From the NCBI GenBank assembly GCA_028726605.1, contig JAQYPV010000007.1:1-64000 (forward strand): DNA of 64,000 nt, given 5' to 3'. Under the pieces are notes generated by a model. It ran no database searches. It was given only the letters and a program-made list of their open reading frames with translations, and had not been told where the DNA came from. The first letter of the stretch is position 1, and every line of letters begins with the position of its first letter. A program made the position numbers and the translations under genes. This stretch comes from Peptoniphilaceae bacterium (GTDB lineage: Bacteria; Bacillota; Clostridia; Tissierellales; Peptoniphilaceae). Below, piece by piece: positions 49,384 through 59,531 of the stretch.

Positions 49384-50553
49384 TTAAGTTTGCGCGTTAT
49401 AGTCCAACGCGACTTGAGCGTAGAGCATGGCGCCCTTGATGAGCTGCGATTCATCCACGCGGAAGTTGCCCGAGTGGTTCGGCCAGAGCGAATCGCAGGC
49501 CTCGCTGCCGGTGCCGAGGAACGCGATGGCGCCCGGGACCTTCTGCAAGAAGAACGAGAAGTCCTCGCCACCCGTCGTCGGGGGATAGGCCGCGAGGCAA
49601 TCGTCGCCCATAACCTTTTTGGCCGACTGTTGCGCCAAGGAGACGAACGCGGGGTCGTTCACCGTAGGCACCACGAGGTTGATGTACTCCAAATCGGCCT
49701 GAGCACGATACGCCTCAGCCGTGGCGCTCACCACGCGCTCCAGCCGCCCTTTCATGGACGCCCAAATGTCAGGATTGAAGCAGCGCACTGTGCCCGTCAT
49801 CACGCTGTTCTCGGCGATGACGTTCCAGCGCGTTCCGGCTTGAATGGTTCCCACCGTGACCACGACCGGCTCCATGGGCGAAATCTCACGGCTCGCGATG
49901 GTCTGCAAATTGTTAATCATGGCAGCGGTGACGACGGCGGCGTCGATGCCCGACTCGGGCTCTGCGCCGTGACTGCCCTTGCCCTTCACCTTGATGTGAA
50001 ATTCATCTGCCGACGCCATGCGCGGCCCCGCTTCAAGCGAGATGGTTCCAGCGGCCACGCCGGCCCAGACGTGAATGGCAAAGCACGCGTCCACACCCTC
50101 TAAGGCGCCGTCTGCGATCATGGCCTTGGCTCCAGTGGCTACTTCCTCTGCCGGCTGGAAGGCGAGCTTCACGGTTCCACATAGGTCCTCCTTCATGTCG
50201 TTCAAAATGCGCGCCGCCGTGAGGAGCATTGAAATGTGGCAATCGTGGCCGCACGCGTGCATGACCCCTTCATTTTGGCTGGCATAAGGCGCGCCCGTGG
50301 TCTCCTGCACCGTGAGTGCGTCCATATCGCCGCGAAGCAAGATGGTTTTACCCGGCTTTGCGCCATTGATCGTCGCGAGGATGCCCGTCTCCAGGCCACA
50401 GGGTTGCCACGGAATGCCAATGGCATCCAGCTCGTCCTGAATCACCTGGCTGGTGTTGAATTCTTTTTCGCTGACTTCGGGATGCTGATGAAAATAACGT
50501 CGTTTTTCAATCAGCGCGTCCCCATAACGGCTTGCGACTTCATGAATGTCCAT
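49384..50553 (-). CDS. M20-family amidohydrolase/peptidase
   Basis: RRYFHQHPEVSEKEF; HACGHDCHISMLL; GGEDFSFFLQKVPG. Confidence 0.9.
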   Translation of the reverse strand: MDIHEVASRYGDALIEKRRYFHQHPEVSEKEFNTSQVIQDELDAIGIPWQPCGLETGILATINGAKPGKTILLRGDMDALTVQETTGAPYASQNEGVMHACGHDCHISMLLTAARILNDMKEDLCGTVKLAFQPAEEVATGAKAMIADGALEGVDACFAIHVWAGVAAGTISLEAGPRMASADEFHIKVKGKGSHGAEPESGIDAAVVTAAMINNLQTIASREISPMEPVVVTVGTIQAGTRWNVIAENSVMTGTVRCFNPDIWASMKGRLERVVSATAEAYRAQADLEYINLVVPTVNDPAFVSLAQQSAKKVMGDDCLAAYPPTTGGEDFSFFLQKVPGAIAFLGTGSEACDSLWPNHSGNFRVDESQLIKGAMLYAQVALDYNAQT

Positions 50554-50644
50554 GCATTTCTCCCTTTCCTTCGTTCAACTGAAAACGACAACGTCTTGTC
50601 GGAATGATCGATTGGATCGAGGACCGGTTTTCGTCCGGTCATTT

Positions 50645-51829
50645 CTATTGCAAGTAGGCCATCGCGATGGAGACGAGGGCGCCGATGCCAACGGTCATGG
50701 CTTCCTCTTTGACCGCGCACTTGGGGTGGTGGAGGGGGACGAATTCCCCTTCATGTCCGCCGTAGAGAATGAGAAAGGCGCTCGGAATGTGGCCCAGCTT
50801 GCCGTAGTAGCTGAAATCTTCGCTAAACGTCATTGGCCGCGGCATGTGAAATACCGATTCAGAGCCCAGCGCCTCCGTGATGGCACGTGACGCGAGGTCG
50901 ATCAACGTTTCGTCGTTCACCGTGCCCGGATAGCCTTCGTCGTAATCCACTTGAATGTGGTTTCCGGAGATAGCCTCCATGCCTTTCGCGATGGCGAAGA
51001 CTTGGTCTTTAATTGCCGTCCGCACGGACTCCGAATACGCCCGCGTGACGCCGCCGAAGGTCACCTCACTCGGAATGACATTGGGCGCCTGACCGCCGTG
51101 GATGCTACCGAGCGAAAAGACCGCCATCTCCATGGGATCCACACGCCGTGCCACGATCTGCTGCAAGGTGACGATCATCTGCGCCGCCGCAAGCACCGGA
51201 TCCGTGGTCGTCTGCGGCTCGGAGCCGTGTCCGCCCTTGCCACTGACGGTGAAGTCGAAGAGGTCGACGGCCGTCGTCATGGGGCCGACGTGCAGGCCGA
51301 TCTGACCGACGCGCTCCGCATCTGGCATGACGTGCAGACCGTAAATGGCGTCCACATGCGGGTGCTCCAAGACGCCCTTTTCCACGAGTTCTTTGGCGCC
51401 GCCTGGCAACGTGTCCTCGCTGTGCTGGAAGATCAACTTGACTGAGCCAGAAAACGACTCGCGCTGTTCACAGAGGATTTTGGCCACGCCCAGCATCATG
51501 GAGGTGTGCATATCGTGCCCACAGGCGTGCATAATGCCGGGCGTCTCGCTCGCATAGGGCAGGTCCGTCTCCTCTTGGACGGGCAACGCGTCGATGTCAC
51601 AGCGCAGTGCGAGGCAGCGCCCGGGACCTTTTTGGCCGTCGATGCGCGCCACCACAGCGGTGGGGACGGGACGCTCAATGGCGTCGACGCCGTATTCTTC
51701 CAGTTTTGCTCGAATGAGCGCTGAGGTCCTCACTTCCGTGCGCCCCAACTCCGGATGACGGTGAATATCGCGTCGGATCGCCACGACTTCTGGAAATGTC
51801 GATTCGACTTTTAATTTGATCCAGTTCAT
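50645..51829 (-). CDS. M20-family amidohydrolase/peptidase
   Basis: RRDIHRHPELGRTE; MHACGHDMHTSMML; MTFSEDFSYYGKLG. Confidence 0.9.
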   Translation of the reverse strand: MNWIKLKVESTFPEVVAIRRDIHRHPELGRTEVRTSALIRAKLEEYGVDAIERPVPTAVVARIDGQKGPGRCLALRCDIDALPVQEETDLPYASETPGIMHACGHDMHTSMMLGVAKILCEQRESFSGSVKLIFQHSEDTLPGGAKELVEKGVLEHPHVDAIYGLHVMPDAERVGQIGLHVGPMTTAVDLFDFTVSGKGGHGSEPQTTTDPVLAAAQMIVTLQQIVARRVDPMEMAVFSLGSIHGGQAPNVIPSEVTFGGVTRAYSESVRTAIKDQVFAIAKGMEAISGNHIQVDYDEGYPGTVNDETLIDLASRAITEALGSESVFHMPRPMTFSEDFSYYGKLGHIPSAFLILYGGHEGEFVPLHHPKCAVKEEAMTVGIGALVSIAMAYLQ

Positions 51830-51920
51830 CTTTCACCTCGTTTTCGCCTTTTTATCGCAGGGACACAATTTCTTCACCATTTGTGTGCCCAACAGAGTAA
51901 AATTTGTTATTAATTTCGGG

Positions 51921-51950
51921 ATTAAATCACTTTTTTTCAGGCGCTGTCAA
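51921..51950 (-). promoter_or_regulatory. Promoter upstream of the M20 operon
   Basis: Minus strand TTGACA-N18-TTTAAT. Confidence 0.55.
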
Positions 51951-52076
51951 TGTTTTAATGTGAGGAAAAGCAGTAAATGCGCAACGTTGAAGAGCCAATG
52001 GTTTTCATCGATTAAATGAGCGATCGAACTCTTGCAGAGAGTCATTGGGTTGTGGTAAACTGTCTCTCATGTGAGT

Positions 52077-52147
52077 GGCGACATAGCCAAGTGGTAAGGC
52101 AGAGGTCTGCAACACCTTCACCCCCGGTTCAAATCCGGGTGTCGCCT
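52077..52147 (+). tRNA. tRNA-Cys (anticodon GCA)
   Basis: Acceptor GGCGACA/TGTCGCC; anticodon loop TCTGCAACA; GGTTCAAATCC T-arm. Confidence 0.95.
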
Positions 52148-52157
52148 TTGAAGCATG

Positions 52158-52192
52158 ACGATCGAGGACGGGAGTTCTCGGTCGTTTTTTTT
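52158..52192 (+). terminator. Rho-independent terminator after tRNA-Cys
   Basis: ACGATCGAG...CTCGGTCGT + T8. Confidence 0.8.
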
Positions 52193-52289
52193 GCATAAGA
52201 CCGGTGTGCGTCTATGTGAGAAAATGCACGACAGCGGGGTGAATTTGGTATCATTAGGGGAAATTGATTCAAGAAAGTGAGGAATTATC

Positions 52290-54371
52290 ATGACGCATCC
52301 GTTTGAAACGTTCGGCTATTACCTCTTCAGCCGTCAAGTCATGCGTGAAAGACTGCCTCGTCCGGTGTACAAGGAGTACCGTCGTGCCATGCAGCGCGAG
52401 GGCGAAATCGACCAACCCACCGCTGACGCCATCGCTCATGCCATGAAGGTCTGGGCGCTGGAGCGCGGCGCGACGCATTTCTGCCATTGGTTCCAGCCTT
52501 TGAACGGACGAACCGCCGAAAAGCACGACGCCTTCATCGAACCGGATGCGGAAGGGGAGCCCATCACGCGGCTGTCCGGCAAGGCCCTCATGGCCGGCGA
52601 GACGGACGGCTCGTCCTTTCCGAATGGGGGATTGCGCGATACCTTTGAGGCGCGCGGGTACACCTTCTGGGACCCCAATTCCTACGCCTTCGTGCGCGGC
52701 CACGTCTTGTACATTCCGAGTGTCTTCATGAGCTATCGGGGGGACACGCTGGACCTCAAGATGCCGCTCATCAAGTCCATCGATGCGCTGTCCACTCAGG
52801 CCGTGCGCGTCTTGCACGACCTCGGCAAGACCGAAGTGAAATCCGTCGAACCCATTTTGGGCTTGGAGCAAGAGTTCTTCCTCGTCGAGGCCGATCAGGC
52901 CGCAAAGCGTCCCGATATACGCCTCCTGGGACGCACGCTCTTCTCGGCTGAACTCTTGCAAGTGGGTTTGTTCGAAGACACCTACTTCGAGGGCATGAAC
53001 GAACGCGTGACCGATTACATGGACGAAGTCAACAAGACGCTCTGGGATCTGGGCGTCTACGCACGCATCGAACACAACGAGTTTTCGCCGGGCCAATACG
53101 AGTTTTCGTCCATTTTCGACAACGCCATCACGACCATCGACCAGAACATGGTCGTCATGGACGTGCTGGAAACTGTGGCTCCGCGTCATAACTTCCGTTG
53201 CCTTCTGCACGAGAAGCCCTTCACGGGCATGAACGGATCGGGCAAGCACAACAACCTCTCGCTCATCACCTCGACCGGAGAGAACCTGTTTGACCCGGGC
53301 GAACAGCAGCCGGAAGATTTGCAATTCCTGCTGTTCATGACGGCGTTCATTGTGGCCGTGGACCGCTATCAGACACTGTTGCGCATGGCGGCTTCCGACG
53401 AGGGCAACGACCACCGACTGGGCGGCAACGAAGCGCCGCCGGCTGTAATGTCGATCAACTTGGGCTCGGCGCTGGACGAACTCTTCGAGGTATTGGCCAA
53501 GACCACGGACATTCCGACAGTGAAGCTCAAATCCATGATCCACCCGATCAAGTCCCTGGCCGACTTGTCCATCGAGACCACGGATCGCAACCGTACGTCC
53601 CCGGTGTCCTTCACCGGCAACAAATTCGAGATCCGCATTTTGGGTTCCTCGCTGAACGCCTCGGCGATGAACACCTTCCTGTTCGCCGGCATGGCCGAAG
53701 CGCTGGAAGAGATCGCTGAACGCCTCGAATCCGGCGATCGTTCGGACGAACAAGCGCTTCACACCACGACCATGGAGATCTGCCATGAACTCATGGCCGA
53801 ACACCACCAGATTCTCTTCTCCGGGGATGGCTATAAGAATGAATGGCAAGAAGAAGCCAAGCGTCGCGGTCTCGAACAGGTCAACTCCTACATCGACAGC
53901 GTCGAAGCCATCATCCGTCCACAGACCGTTCAGCTCTGTGAGAAATTCGGCATCTTGACGCGTGACGAACTCGCCGCCCGCCACGAAGTGCTGGTGCAGC
54001 GGTTCTCTCACACGATTGAAATGCAAGCGCGCGTGCTTCTGGATATGGCCAACCGCGGCGTGATCCCTGCGCTCATCGAGCGTCAGGCTGAGCTCAACCG
54101 CGCAGATGAAGGCGGACTCAGTCGCACAATCGATCGCCGCCGCAAAGAAAACGCGGCGTGGTTGGATGAGATGGAGGAAAAGATCGACGTTTTGCGCGAG
54201 ACGCTCGCGGAAGTGCTCGACGTGGAGAATCCGCTGGAGCGCGCTCTGGCTCTTAAAGATCGGGTGCGCGCGGCCATGGCGCAACTCGTCACTCTTTTGA
54301 ACGAAGTTGACGCGGGACTGCCTGAAGGCACGCTTCCGTATCCCTCACAAGACAGTCTTGTCGTACAATGA
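52290..54371 (+). CDS. glnA: Glutamine synthetase type III
   Basis: EPILGLEQEFFLVE; LLHEKPFTGMNGSGKHNNLSL; RTSPVSFTGNKFEIRILGSS. Confidence 0.92.
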   Translation: MTHPFETFGYYLFSRQVMRERLPRPVYKEYRRAMQREGEIDQPTADAIAHAMKVWALERGATHFCHWFQPLNGRTAEKHDAFIEPDAEGEPITRLSGKALMAGETDGSSFPNGGLRDTFEARGYTFWDPNSYAFVRGHVLYIPSVFMSYRGDTLDLKMPLIKSIDALSTQAVRVLHDLGKTEVKSVEPILGLEQEFFLVEADQAAKRPDIRLLGRTLFSAELLQVGLFEDTYFEGMNERVTDYMDEVNKTLWDLGVYARIEHNEFSPGQYEFSSIFDNAITTIDQNMVVMDVLETVAPRHNFRCLLHEKPFTGMNGSGKHNNLSLITSTGENLFDPGEQQPEDLQFLLFMTAFIVAVDRYQTLLRMAASDEGNDHRLGGNEAPPAVMSINLGSALDELFEVLAKTTDIPTVKLKSMIHPIKSLADLSIETTDRNRTSPVSFTGNKFEIRILGSSLNASAMNTFLFAGMAEALEEIAERLESGDRSDEQALHTTTMEICHELMAEHHQILFSGDGYKNEWQEEAKRRGLEQVNSYIDSVEAIIRPQTVQLCEKFGILTRDELAARHEVLVQRFSHTIEMQARVLLDMANRGVIPALIERQAELNRADEGGLSRTIDRRRKENAAWLDEMEEKIDVLRETLAEVLDVENPLERALALKDRVRAAMAQLVTLLNEVDAGLPEGTLPYPSQDSLVVQ

Positions 54372-54416
54372 GAGTGATCGAAAACCAATCATCAAAGCCG
54401 AAGGGGAGGAGCAATT

Positions 54417-55769
54417 ATGAACATCATTCAACCCAGCATATTGCCCGGGTTCATGGAGCTGTTGCCGCAGGAACAGGTGCTATTTGACCAAGTGAAAGAG
54501 ACCATCGAGAGAACATACCGTCGCTATGGTTACTGGCCGCTCGACACGCCGGCCATCGAGAAAAACGAGATTCTGTTCGCCAAGGGCGGCGGCGAGACGA
54601 CCAAACAGATCTTTCGCATTGAAAAGGGGGAGAACGCATCGGAGCAGTCGCTGCGCTTCGATCTGACGGTGCCTCTGGCGCGTTACGTGGCGCAGCATCA
54701 GAGCGAATTGTCCTTCCCGTTTCGGCGCTACCACATCGCAAAAGTCTACCGCGGCGAACGCAATCAGCGCGGGCGCTATCGCGAATTCTATCAGGCCGAC
54801 ATCGACGTGATCGGGCTGGATCACCTCTCCATCATCAACGACGCCGAGGTGCCCGCCGCCATCTACGACATCTTCAGTGAAATCGGCATTCCGGGGGTGC
54901 GCGTCCATATCAACCACCGCGGTCTCATGAACGGCTTCTACACCTCCATCGGCGTTGAAGATGTGCAGAGCGTGCTTCACGCCGTCGACAAGCTGGGCAA
55001 AGTGGGGGCCGACGTCCTAAAGGAAATGCTCGAGGACGAAGGACTCGACGCCGAACAGATCGAACGCATCTTCGCCTTCATCGGCGTGACGGATGCGCGC
55101 GGGGCAGAGGAGCGCCTTCAGGCCATCGCGGAAGCCATGCCGGAGGACGCGCCGGGGGCGGACCTCTTCCGGCAGGGGTATTCCGATCTCATGACCATCA
55201 AAAAGGCCATGCACGGCTTTGGCATGCCCGAAGAGGCCGTGGTGGTGGACCTCGCCATCACGCGCGGGTTGGACTACTACACGGGCGTGGTGTACGAGAC
55301 CTTCATCGATGGCTACGAGTCGCTGGGTTCGGTGGCGTCCGGCGGGCGCTATGACAATCTGGCGTCCAATTTCTCGAAGCAGCACATGCCGGGCGTGGGC
55401 ATTTCCATCGGTCTGACGCGGCTCTTTTTCCAGCTGCGCGAGGCCAACCTCATCGCACCGGAACAGCAGGGCTATATCGACGCCATCGTCATCGCCATGA
55501 GCGACGAAGAGGTGCCGCAAACGGTGGCGCTCACACGCCACCTTCGCGATGCGGGGATCGTGGCGCAGGCCTACACGGAAGCGGGTAAATTAAAGAAGAA
55601 ATTCTCCTACGCCGACGCCGTCAAGGCGCAGTATACGCTGATCATCGGCGAGAGCGAGAGACAGGAACAGACGGTGAGCGTGAAGAACATGGCGACGGGC
55701 GTGCAAGAGACATTACCTTGGGATGACGCCATTGACGCCATCCGTCGCGGAAAGGAAGAAAACGCGTGA
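54417..55769 (+). CDS. hisS: Histidine--tRNA ligase
   Basis: LRFDLTVPLARYVAQH; RRYHIAKVYRGER; TRGLDYYTGVVYE. Confidence 0.9.
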   Translation: MNIIQPSILPGFMELLPQEQVLFDQVKETIERTYRRYGYWPLDTPAIEKNEILFAKGGGETTKQIFRIEKGENASEQSLRFDLTVPLARYVAQHQSELSFPFRRYHIAKVYRGERNQRGRYREFYQADIDVIGLDHLSIINDAEVPAAIYDIFSEIGIPGVRVHINHRGLMNGFYTSIGVEDVQSVLHAVDKLGKVGADVLKEMLEDEGLDAEQIERIFAFIGVTDARGAEERLQAIAEAMPEDAPGADLFRQGYSDLMTIKKAMHGFGMPEEAVVVDLAITRGLDYYTGVVYETFIDGYESLGSVASGGRYDNLASNFSKQHMPGVGISIGLTRLFFQLREANLIAPEQQGYIDAIVIAMSDEEVPQTVALTRHLRDAGIVAQAYTEAGKLKKKFSYADAVKAQYTLIIGESERQEQTVSVKNMATGVQETLPWDDAIDAIRRGKEENA

Positions 55770-57673
55770 AAATCGTTTTGAAAGACCAATCAGAAATCAA
55801 TCTGGAGGAGGGGGCGCGCGCCATTGATCTCGCAAAAGCGATCAGCGCGGGACTGGCGCGCAATGCCCTCGCCGCCGAAATCAACGGGGAAGGGCGTGAT
55901 CTGCGCACGGTGCTTCACGAGGGAGACCGCGTCGCCATCCTCACCTTTGACGACGAATACGGACGCCTGGCGTTCCGGCATTCGACCTCACACCTGATGG
56001 CTCAGGCCGTGGCGCATCTCTACCCCGATGCCCAATTTGCCATCGGGCCGGCGATCAAGGACGGCTTCTATTACGACATAGACTTTGGCGAGACCGTCAT
56101 CACTGACGAGGCGCTGCCCCAGATCGAAGAGGAGATGAAGCGGCTCGTCAAGGAAAAAATCGACGTCGAGCAGTTCACTCTCCCGCGCGACGAGGCTATT
56201 GAGTTTTTTACAGAAAAGAATCAGCCCTACAAAGTGGAACTCATCGAAGATTTGCCGGAGGGCGAGGTCATCAGCTTCTACCGTCAAGGCGACTTTGTGG
56301 ATTTGTGCGCTGGCCCGCACGTCATGAACATGGGCATCCTCAAGGCGTTCAAACTCACGAGCGTCGCCGGCGCGTATTGGCGTGGCGATGAGCACAACAA
56401 GATGCTCACGCGCATTTACGGGACGAGCTTTCCGAAGCAGTCCATGCTGGACGAACACCTGGCGCGCATCGAAGAAGCCAAGAAGCGCGATCACAGAAAG
56501 ATCGGCCGCGACATGGAACTCTTCACGCTCTTGGACGAAGGCCCGGGTTTCCCGTTCTTTCTCCCCAACGGGATGCGCCTCAAGAACGCCCTCTTGCAGT
56601 ACTGGCGTGAAATTCACCGCGAGGCGGGCTACGACGAAATTTCCACTCCGACGATCCTGAATCGCAGCTTGTGGGAGACGTCGGGTCACTGGGATCACTA
56701 CCGTGAGAACATGTACACCACCAGGATCGACGACGAAGACTACGCCATCAAGCCCATGAACTGTCCGGGCGCGATGCTGGTGTACAACGCGAAGCCGCAT
56801 TCCTACCGCGAATTGCCGCTACGCCTGGCGGAGCTCGGGAACGTGCATCGCCACGAGCTCTCCGGGGCGCTTCAGGGCCTCTTCCGCGTGCGCAACTTCA
56901 CGCAGGACGATGCCCACATCTTCCTCGCCCCAGACATGATCGAAGACGAAATTCGCCGCATCGTGCGCCTCATTGACGCGGTGTACACCAAATTCGGCTT
57001 CAAGTACGAGATGGAGATCTCGACGCGTCCGGAGGACTCCATGGGGACCGATGAGGAGTGGGAGAACGCCACGAACGCCCTCATGAACGCCCTGAAATCG
57101 ATGGACATGCCCTTCGAAATCAACGAAGGCGACGGCGCATTCTACGGGCCGAAGATCGATTTCAAGATTGAAGACGCTCTGGGCCGTCAGCATCAATGCG
57201 CAACCATTCAGTTGGACTTCCAGCTGCCGCAGCGCTTTGGCGCGGAGTACACGGGCCAGGACGGCGAAAAACATCAGCCGGTTTTGATCCACCGCGTCAT
57301 CTACGGATCGATCGAGCGCTTTATCGGCATCTTGATCGAGCACTTTGCAGGCAATTTTCCCCTGTGGCTGGCGCCGGTGCAGGTGGCCGTCATCCCCGTC
57401 AACGTCGACGCCCACGGCGCGTATGCTGAAGAACTGGCGGACGAACTGCGGGAAAAGGGCGTCTACGTGGAACTCGACAATCGCAGCGAGACGCTCGGCA
57501 AGCGCGTGCGCGACGCCCAGGTCAAGAAGATCCCGCTGCAATTGGTGATCGGCGATCAGGAGATGGAACACCACACGGTCAACGTCCGTCTCCACGGCGA
57601 AAAAGAGTCGCACAACATGGCGTGGGAAGACTTTGTCACCGAAATCACGGAGAAGATCAAAACGCGCGCTTGA
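55766..57673 (+). CDS. thrS: Threonine--tRNA ligase
   Basis: TGS domain, HSTSHLMAQAV, MNCPGAMLVY, APVQVAVIPVN. Confidence 0.94.
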   Translation: MKIVLKDQSEINLEEGARAIDLAKAISAGLARNALAAEINGEGRDLRTVLHEGDRVAILTFDDEYGRLAFRHSTSHLMAQAVAHLYPDAQFAIGPAIKDGFYYDIDFGETVITDEALPQIEEEMKRLVKEKIDVEQFTLPRDEAIEFFTEKNQPYKVELIEDLPEGEVISFYRQGDFVDLCAGPHVMNMGILKAFKLTSVAGAYWRGDEHNKMLTRIYGTSFPKQSMLDEHLARIEEAKKRDHRKIGRDMELFTLLDEGPGFPFFLPNGMRLKNALLQYWREIHREAGYDEISTPTILNRSLWETSGHWDHYRENMYTTRIDDEDYAIKPMNCPGAMLVYNAKPHSYRELPLRLAELGNVHRHELSGALQGLFRVRNFTQDDAHIFLAPDMIEDEIRRIVRLIDAVYTKFGFKYEMEISTRPEDSMGTDEEWENATNALMNALKSMDMPFEINEGDGAFYGPKIDFKIEDALGRQHQCATIQLDFQLPQRFGAEYTGQDGEKHQPVLIHRVIYGSIERFIGILIEHFAGNFPLWLAPVQVAVIPVNVDAHGAYAEELADELREKGVYVELDNRSETLGKRVRDAQVKKIPLQLVIGDQEMEHHTVNVRLHGEKESHNMAWEDFVTEITEKIKTRA

Positions 57674-57698
57674 GTCTGGTTTGAGTCTGACGCACAGG

Positions 57699-57726
57699 AA
57701 GGAGCGGGAGCCCGCTCCTTTTTTTT
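57699..57726 (+). terminator. Rho-independent terminator
   Basis: AAGGAGCGGG-AG-CCCGCTCCTT + T-run. Confidence 0.85.
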
Positions 57727-57808
57727 GATGCCCGTGACCCCTCTTGGGTATTGCGCCGTTTCATATAATGAGAATGTATCGATTGAATATGAAACCCGAG
57801 GAGGATTT

Positions 57809-58855
57809 GTGAAGACTCAAAAGAAAATTCTGACAGTATCTCTGGCGCTGGCCCTGTTCTTGACCGCATGTGGGACGAACGGCGCAAACGAATCAGCCTC
57901 TGCGGATGCCACATCGCAGGAGACGGCGATGGCATCGAATGAGGCGCAGACGTCGGAGGAGGCGGCAAAGGACAAGGCCCTCGTGATTTACGCGTCCACC
58001 GATCCCATCTACGACTTTGTGACGATGATCGGACAGGACCGCGTGGAGGTCGTGGACCTCATGGAAGGCGAGGGCGATGCCCACAATTGGGAGCCGTCGC
58101 CGCAACTGTTGAAAGACATCAATCGCGCGGATCTCTTCCTTGTGAACGGCGCCAACTTGGAGCACTGGCTTCCGGATATCCAAGGGGCCGTGGACGGCGA
58201 CGTGCAATTTTTGGACATGTCGGCGGGGGTGAACCTCATCACCAACGTGGCTGAGGACCACGAACACGAGGAAGCGCACGAAGCAGAGCACGAAGAAGAG
58301 CATGAGGACGCACACGAACACGACCATGGCGGCGTAGATCCGCACTACTGGCTGAATCCCAAAGATGCCGCCATTCAGGCCAAAAACGTGCACGACGCCC
58401 TAGTGAAAGCGGACCCCGAAGGCCAAAGCGTTTACGACGAGGGTTACGCTAAGGTGGAAGAAGAGTTCCAAAAACTCGTTGCGGCCTACGATGCACAACT
58501 CACGCCCTTTGTCGGACGCTCGGTCATCGTTCCTCACGAGGCGTTCAGCTATCTGTTCAACGAATACCAGCTGACCCAGGTGGGCATCGAGGGCCTGTTG
58601 GCGGAAGGCCAGCCCGATGCCAAGACAGTGGCACACATCGTGGATTTGGGTAAAAAGAACCAGATTCAAACGGTCTTCTACGAGGGGTATGGCGATCCGT
58701 CTCAAGCCGAAGCGATCGCCAAGGAAATCGGCGCAAACACGGCGCCACTGTACACACTGGAAGCGGAGTCGAAGGAGGATCGCGCAAACGGCGCGAATTA
58801 CTTCACCTTTATGATGCAGAACCTGGAAAACCTCGTGAAATCATTCGGAGCATAA
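57809..58855 (+). CDS. znuA: Zinc ABC transporter substrate-binding lipoprotein with His/acid-rich loop
   Basis: Lipobox LTACGTN; EDHEHEEAHEAEHEEEHEDAHEHDHGGVDPHYWLNP; GTG start with aggaggattt. Confidence 0.88.
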   Translation: MKTQKKILTVSLALALFLTACGTNGANESASADATSQETAMASNEAQTSEEAAKDKALVIYASTDPIYDFVTMIGQDRVEVVDLMEGEGDAHNWEPSPQLLKDINRADLFLVNGANLEHWLPDIQGAVDGDVQFLDMSAGVNLITNVAEDHEHEEAHEAEHEEEHEDAHEHDHGGVDPHYWLNPKDAAIQAKNVHDALVKADPEGQSVYDEGYAKVEEEFQKLVAAYDAQLTPFVGRSVIVPHEAFSYLFNEYQLTQVGIEGLLAEGQPDAKTVAHIVDLGKKNQIQTVFYEGYGDPSQAEAIAKEIGANTAPLYTLEAESKEDRANGANYFTFMMQNLENLVKSFGA

Positions 58856-58856
58856 C

Positions 58857-59531
58857 ATGACAGAAGTCTATCGGTTGGAACATGTGGGGTTTCGCTACGA
58901 GGACGACGCGGTCTTGGATGATGTCAATCTCGTCGTCCATCCGGCCGATTTCGTGGGCATCGTCGGAGAAAACGGCGGCGGCAAGACGACGCTCCTGCGG
59001 TTGCTGACGGGGGAGAAGACGCCTCTTTCGGGGACACTCTCGTTTTACGGCGAGAACGGGATTTCCAAGCGCGCCATGCACCGCATCGGCTACGTGCCGC
59101 AGATCAACCCGACGGGAGGCCTGTCGTTCCCCATCACCAGCGAAGAGATGGTGTCGTTGGGTCTCACGCGGTCCATCACGCCGCGCTTTTTCATGAACCG
59201 CGAGGAGAAGCGCAAAGTGGACGCGTCGCTGGCACACCTCGGCATCCGCCACCTCGCCAAGAAGAACGTGCACCTGCTCTCCGGCGGTCAAAAACAGCGC
59301 GTGCTCATCGCCAAAGCGCTGGTGGACGAGCCGGACGTGCTCATCTTCGACGAGCCCACTGTGGGCATCGATCGCGAAAGCAAACAGCAGTTCTACGACA
59401 CGCTCGTGCACATGAACACGGTGCACCACATCACAATTCTGTTGGTCACTCACGAAGTGGACGTGGGCCTTTCCTATTTTTCGCGCCTCTTTCGCGTCAA
59501 AAACCACAGGGTGGAGGAAATCAATGCTTAG
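58857..59531 (+). CDS. znuC: Zinc ABC transporter ATP-binding protein
   Basis: GENGGGKTTLLRLLTGE; LSGGQKQRVLIAKALV. Confidence 0.88.
   Translation: MTEVYRLEHVGFRYEDDAVLDDVNLVVHPADFVGIVGENGGGKTTLLRLLTGEKTPLSGTLSFYGENGISKRAMHRIGYVPQINPTGGLSFPITSEEMVSLGLTRSITPRFFMNREEKRKVDASLAHLGIRHLAKKNVHLLSGGQKQRVLIAKALVDEPDVLIFDEPTVGIDRESKQQFYDTLVHMNTVHHITILLVTHEVDVGLSYFSRLFRVKNHRVEEINA

Noticed and set aside
52269-54284. 671-aa minus-strand ORF
   Set aside because: Exactly antisense to glnA type III; low-complexity His/Arg/Val-rich translation typical of antisense frames in GC-biased codons
55600-55770. T-box upstream of thrS
   Set aside because: thrS overlaps hisS by 4 nt; no leader and no GGTGGNACCGCG motif
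57740-57800. Zur/Fur box upstream of znuA
   Set aside because: ATAATGAGAATGTATCGATT only partly resembles known boxes and is not a clear inverted repeat
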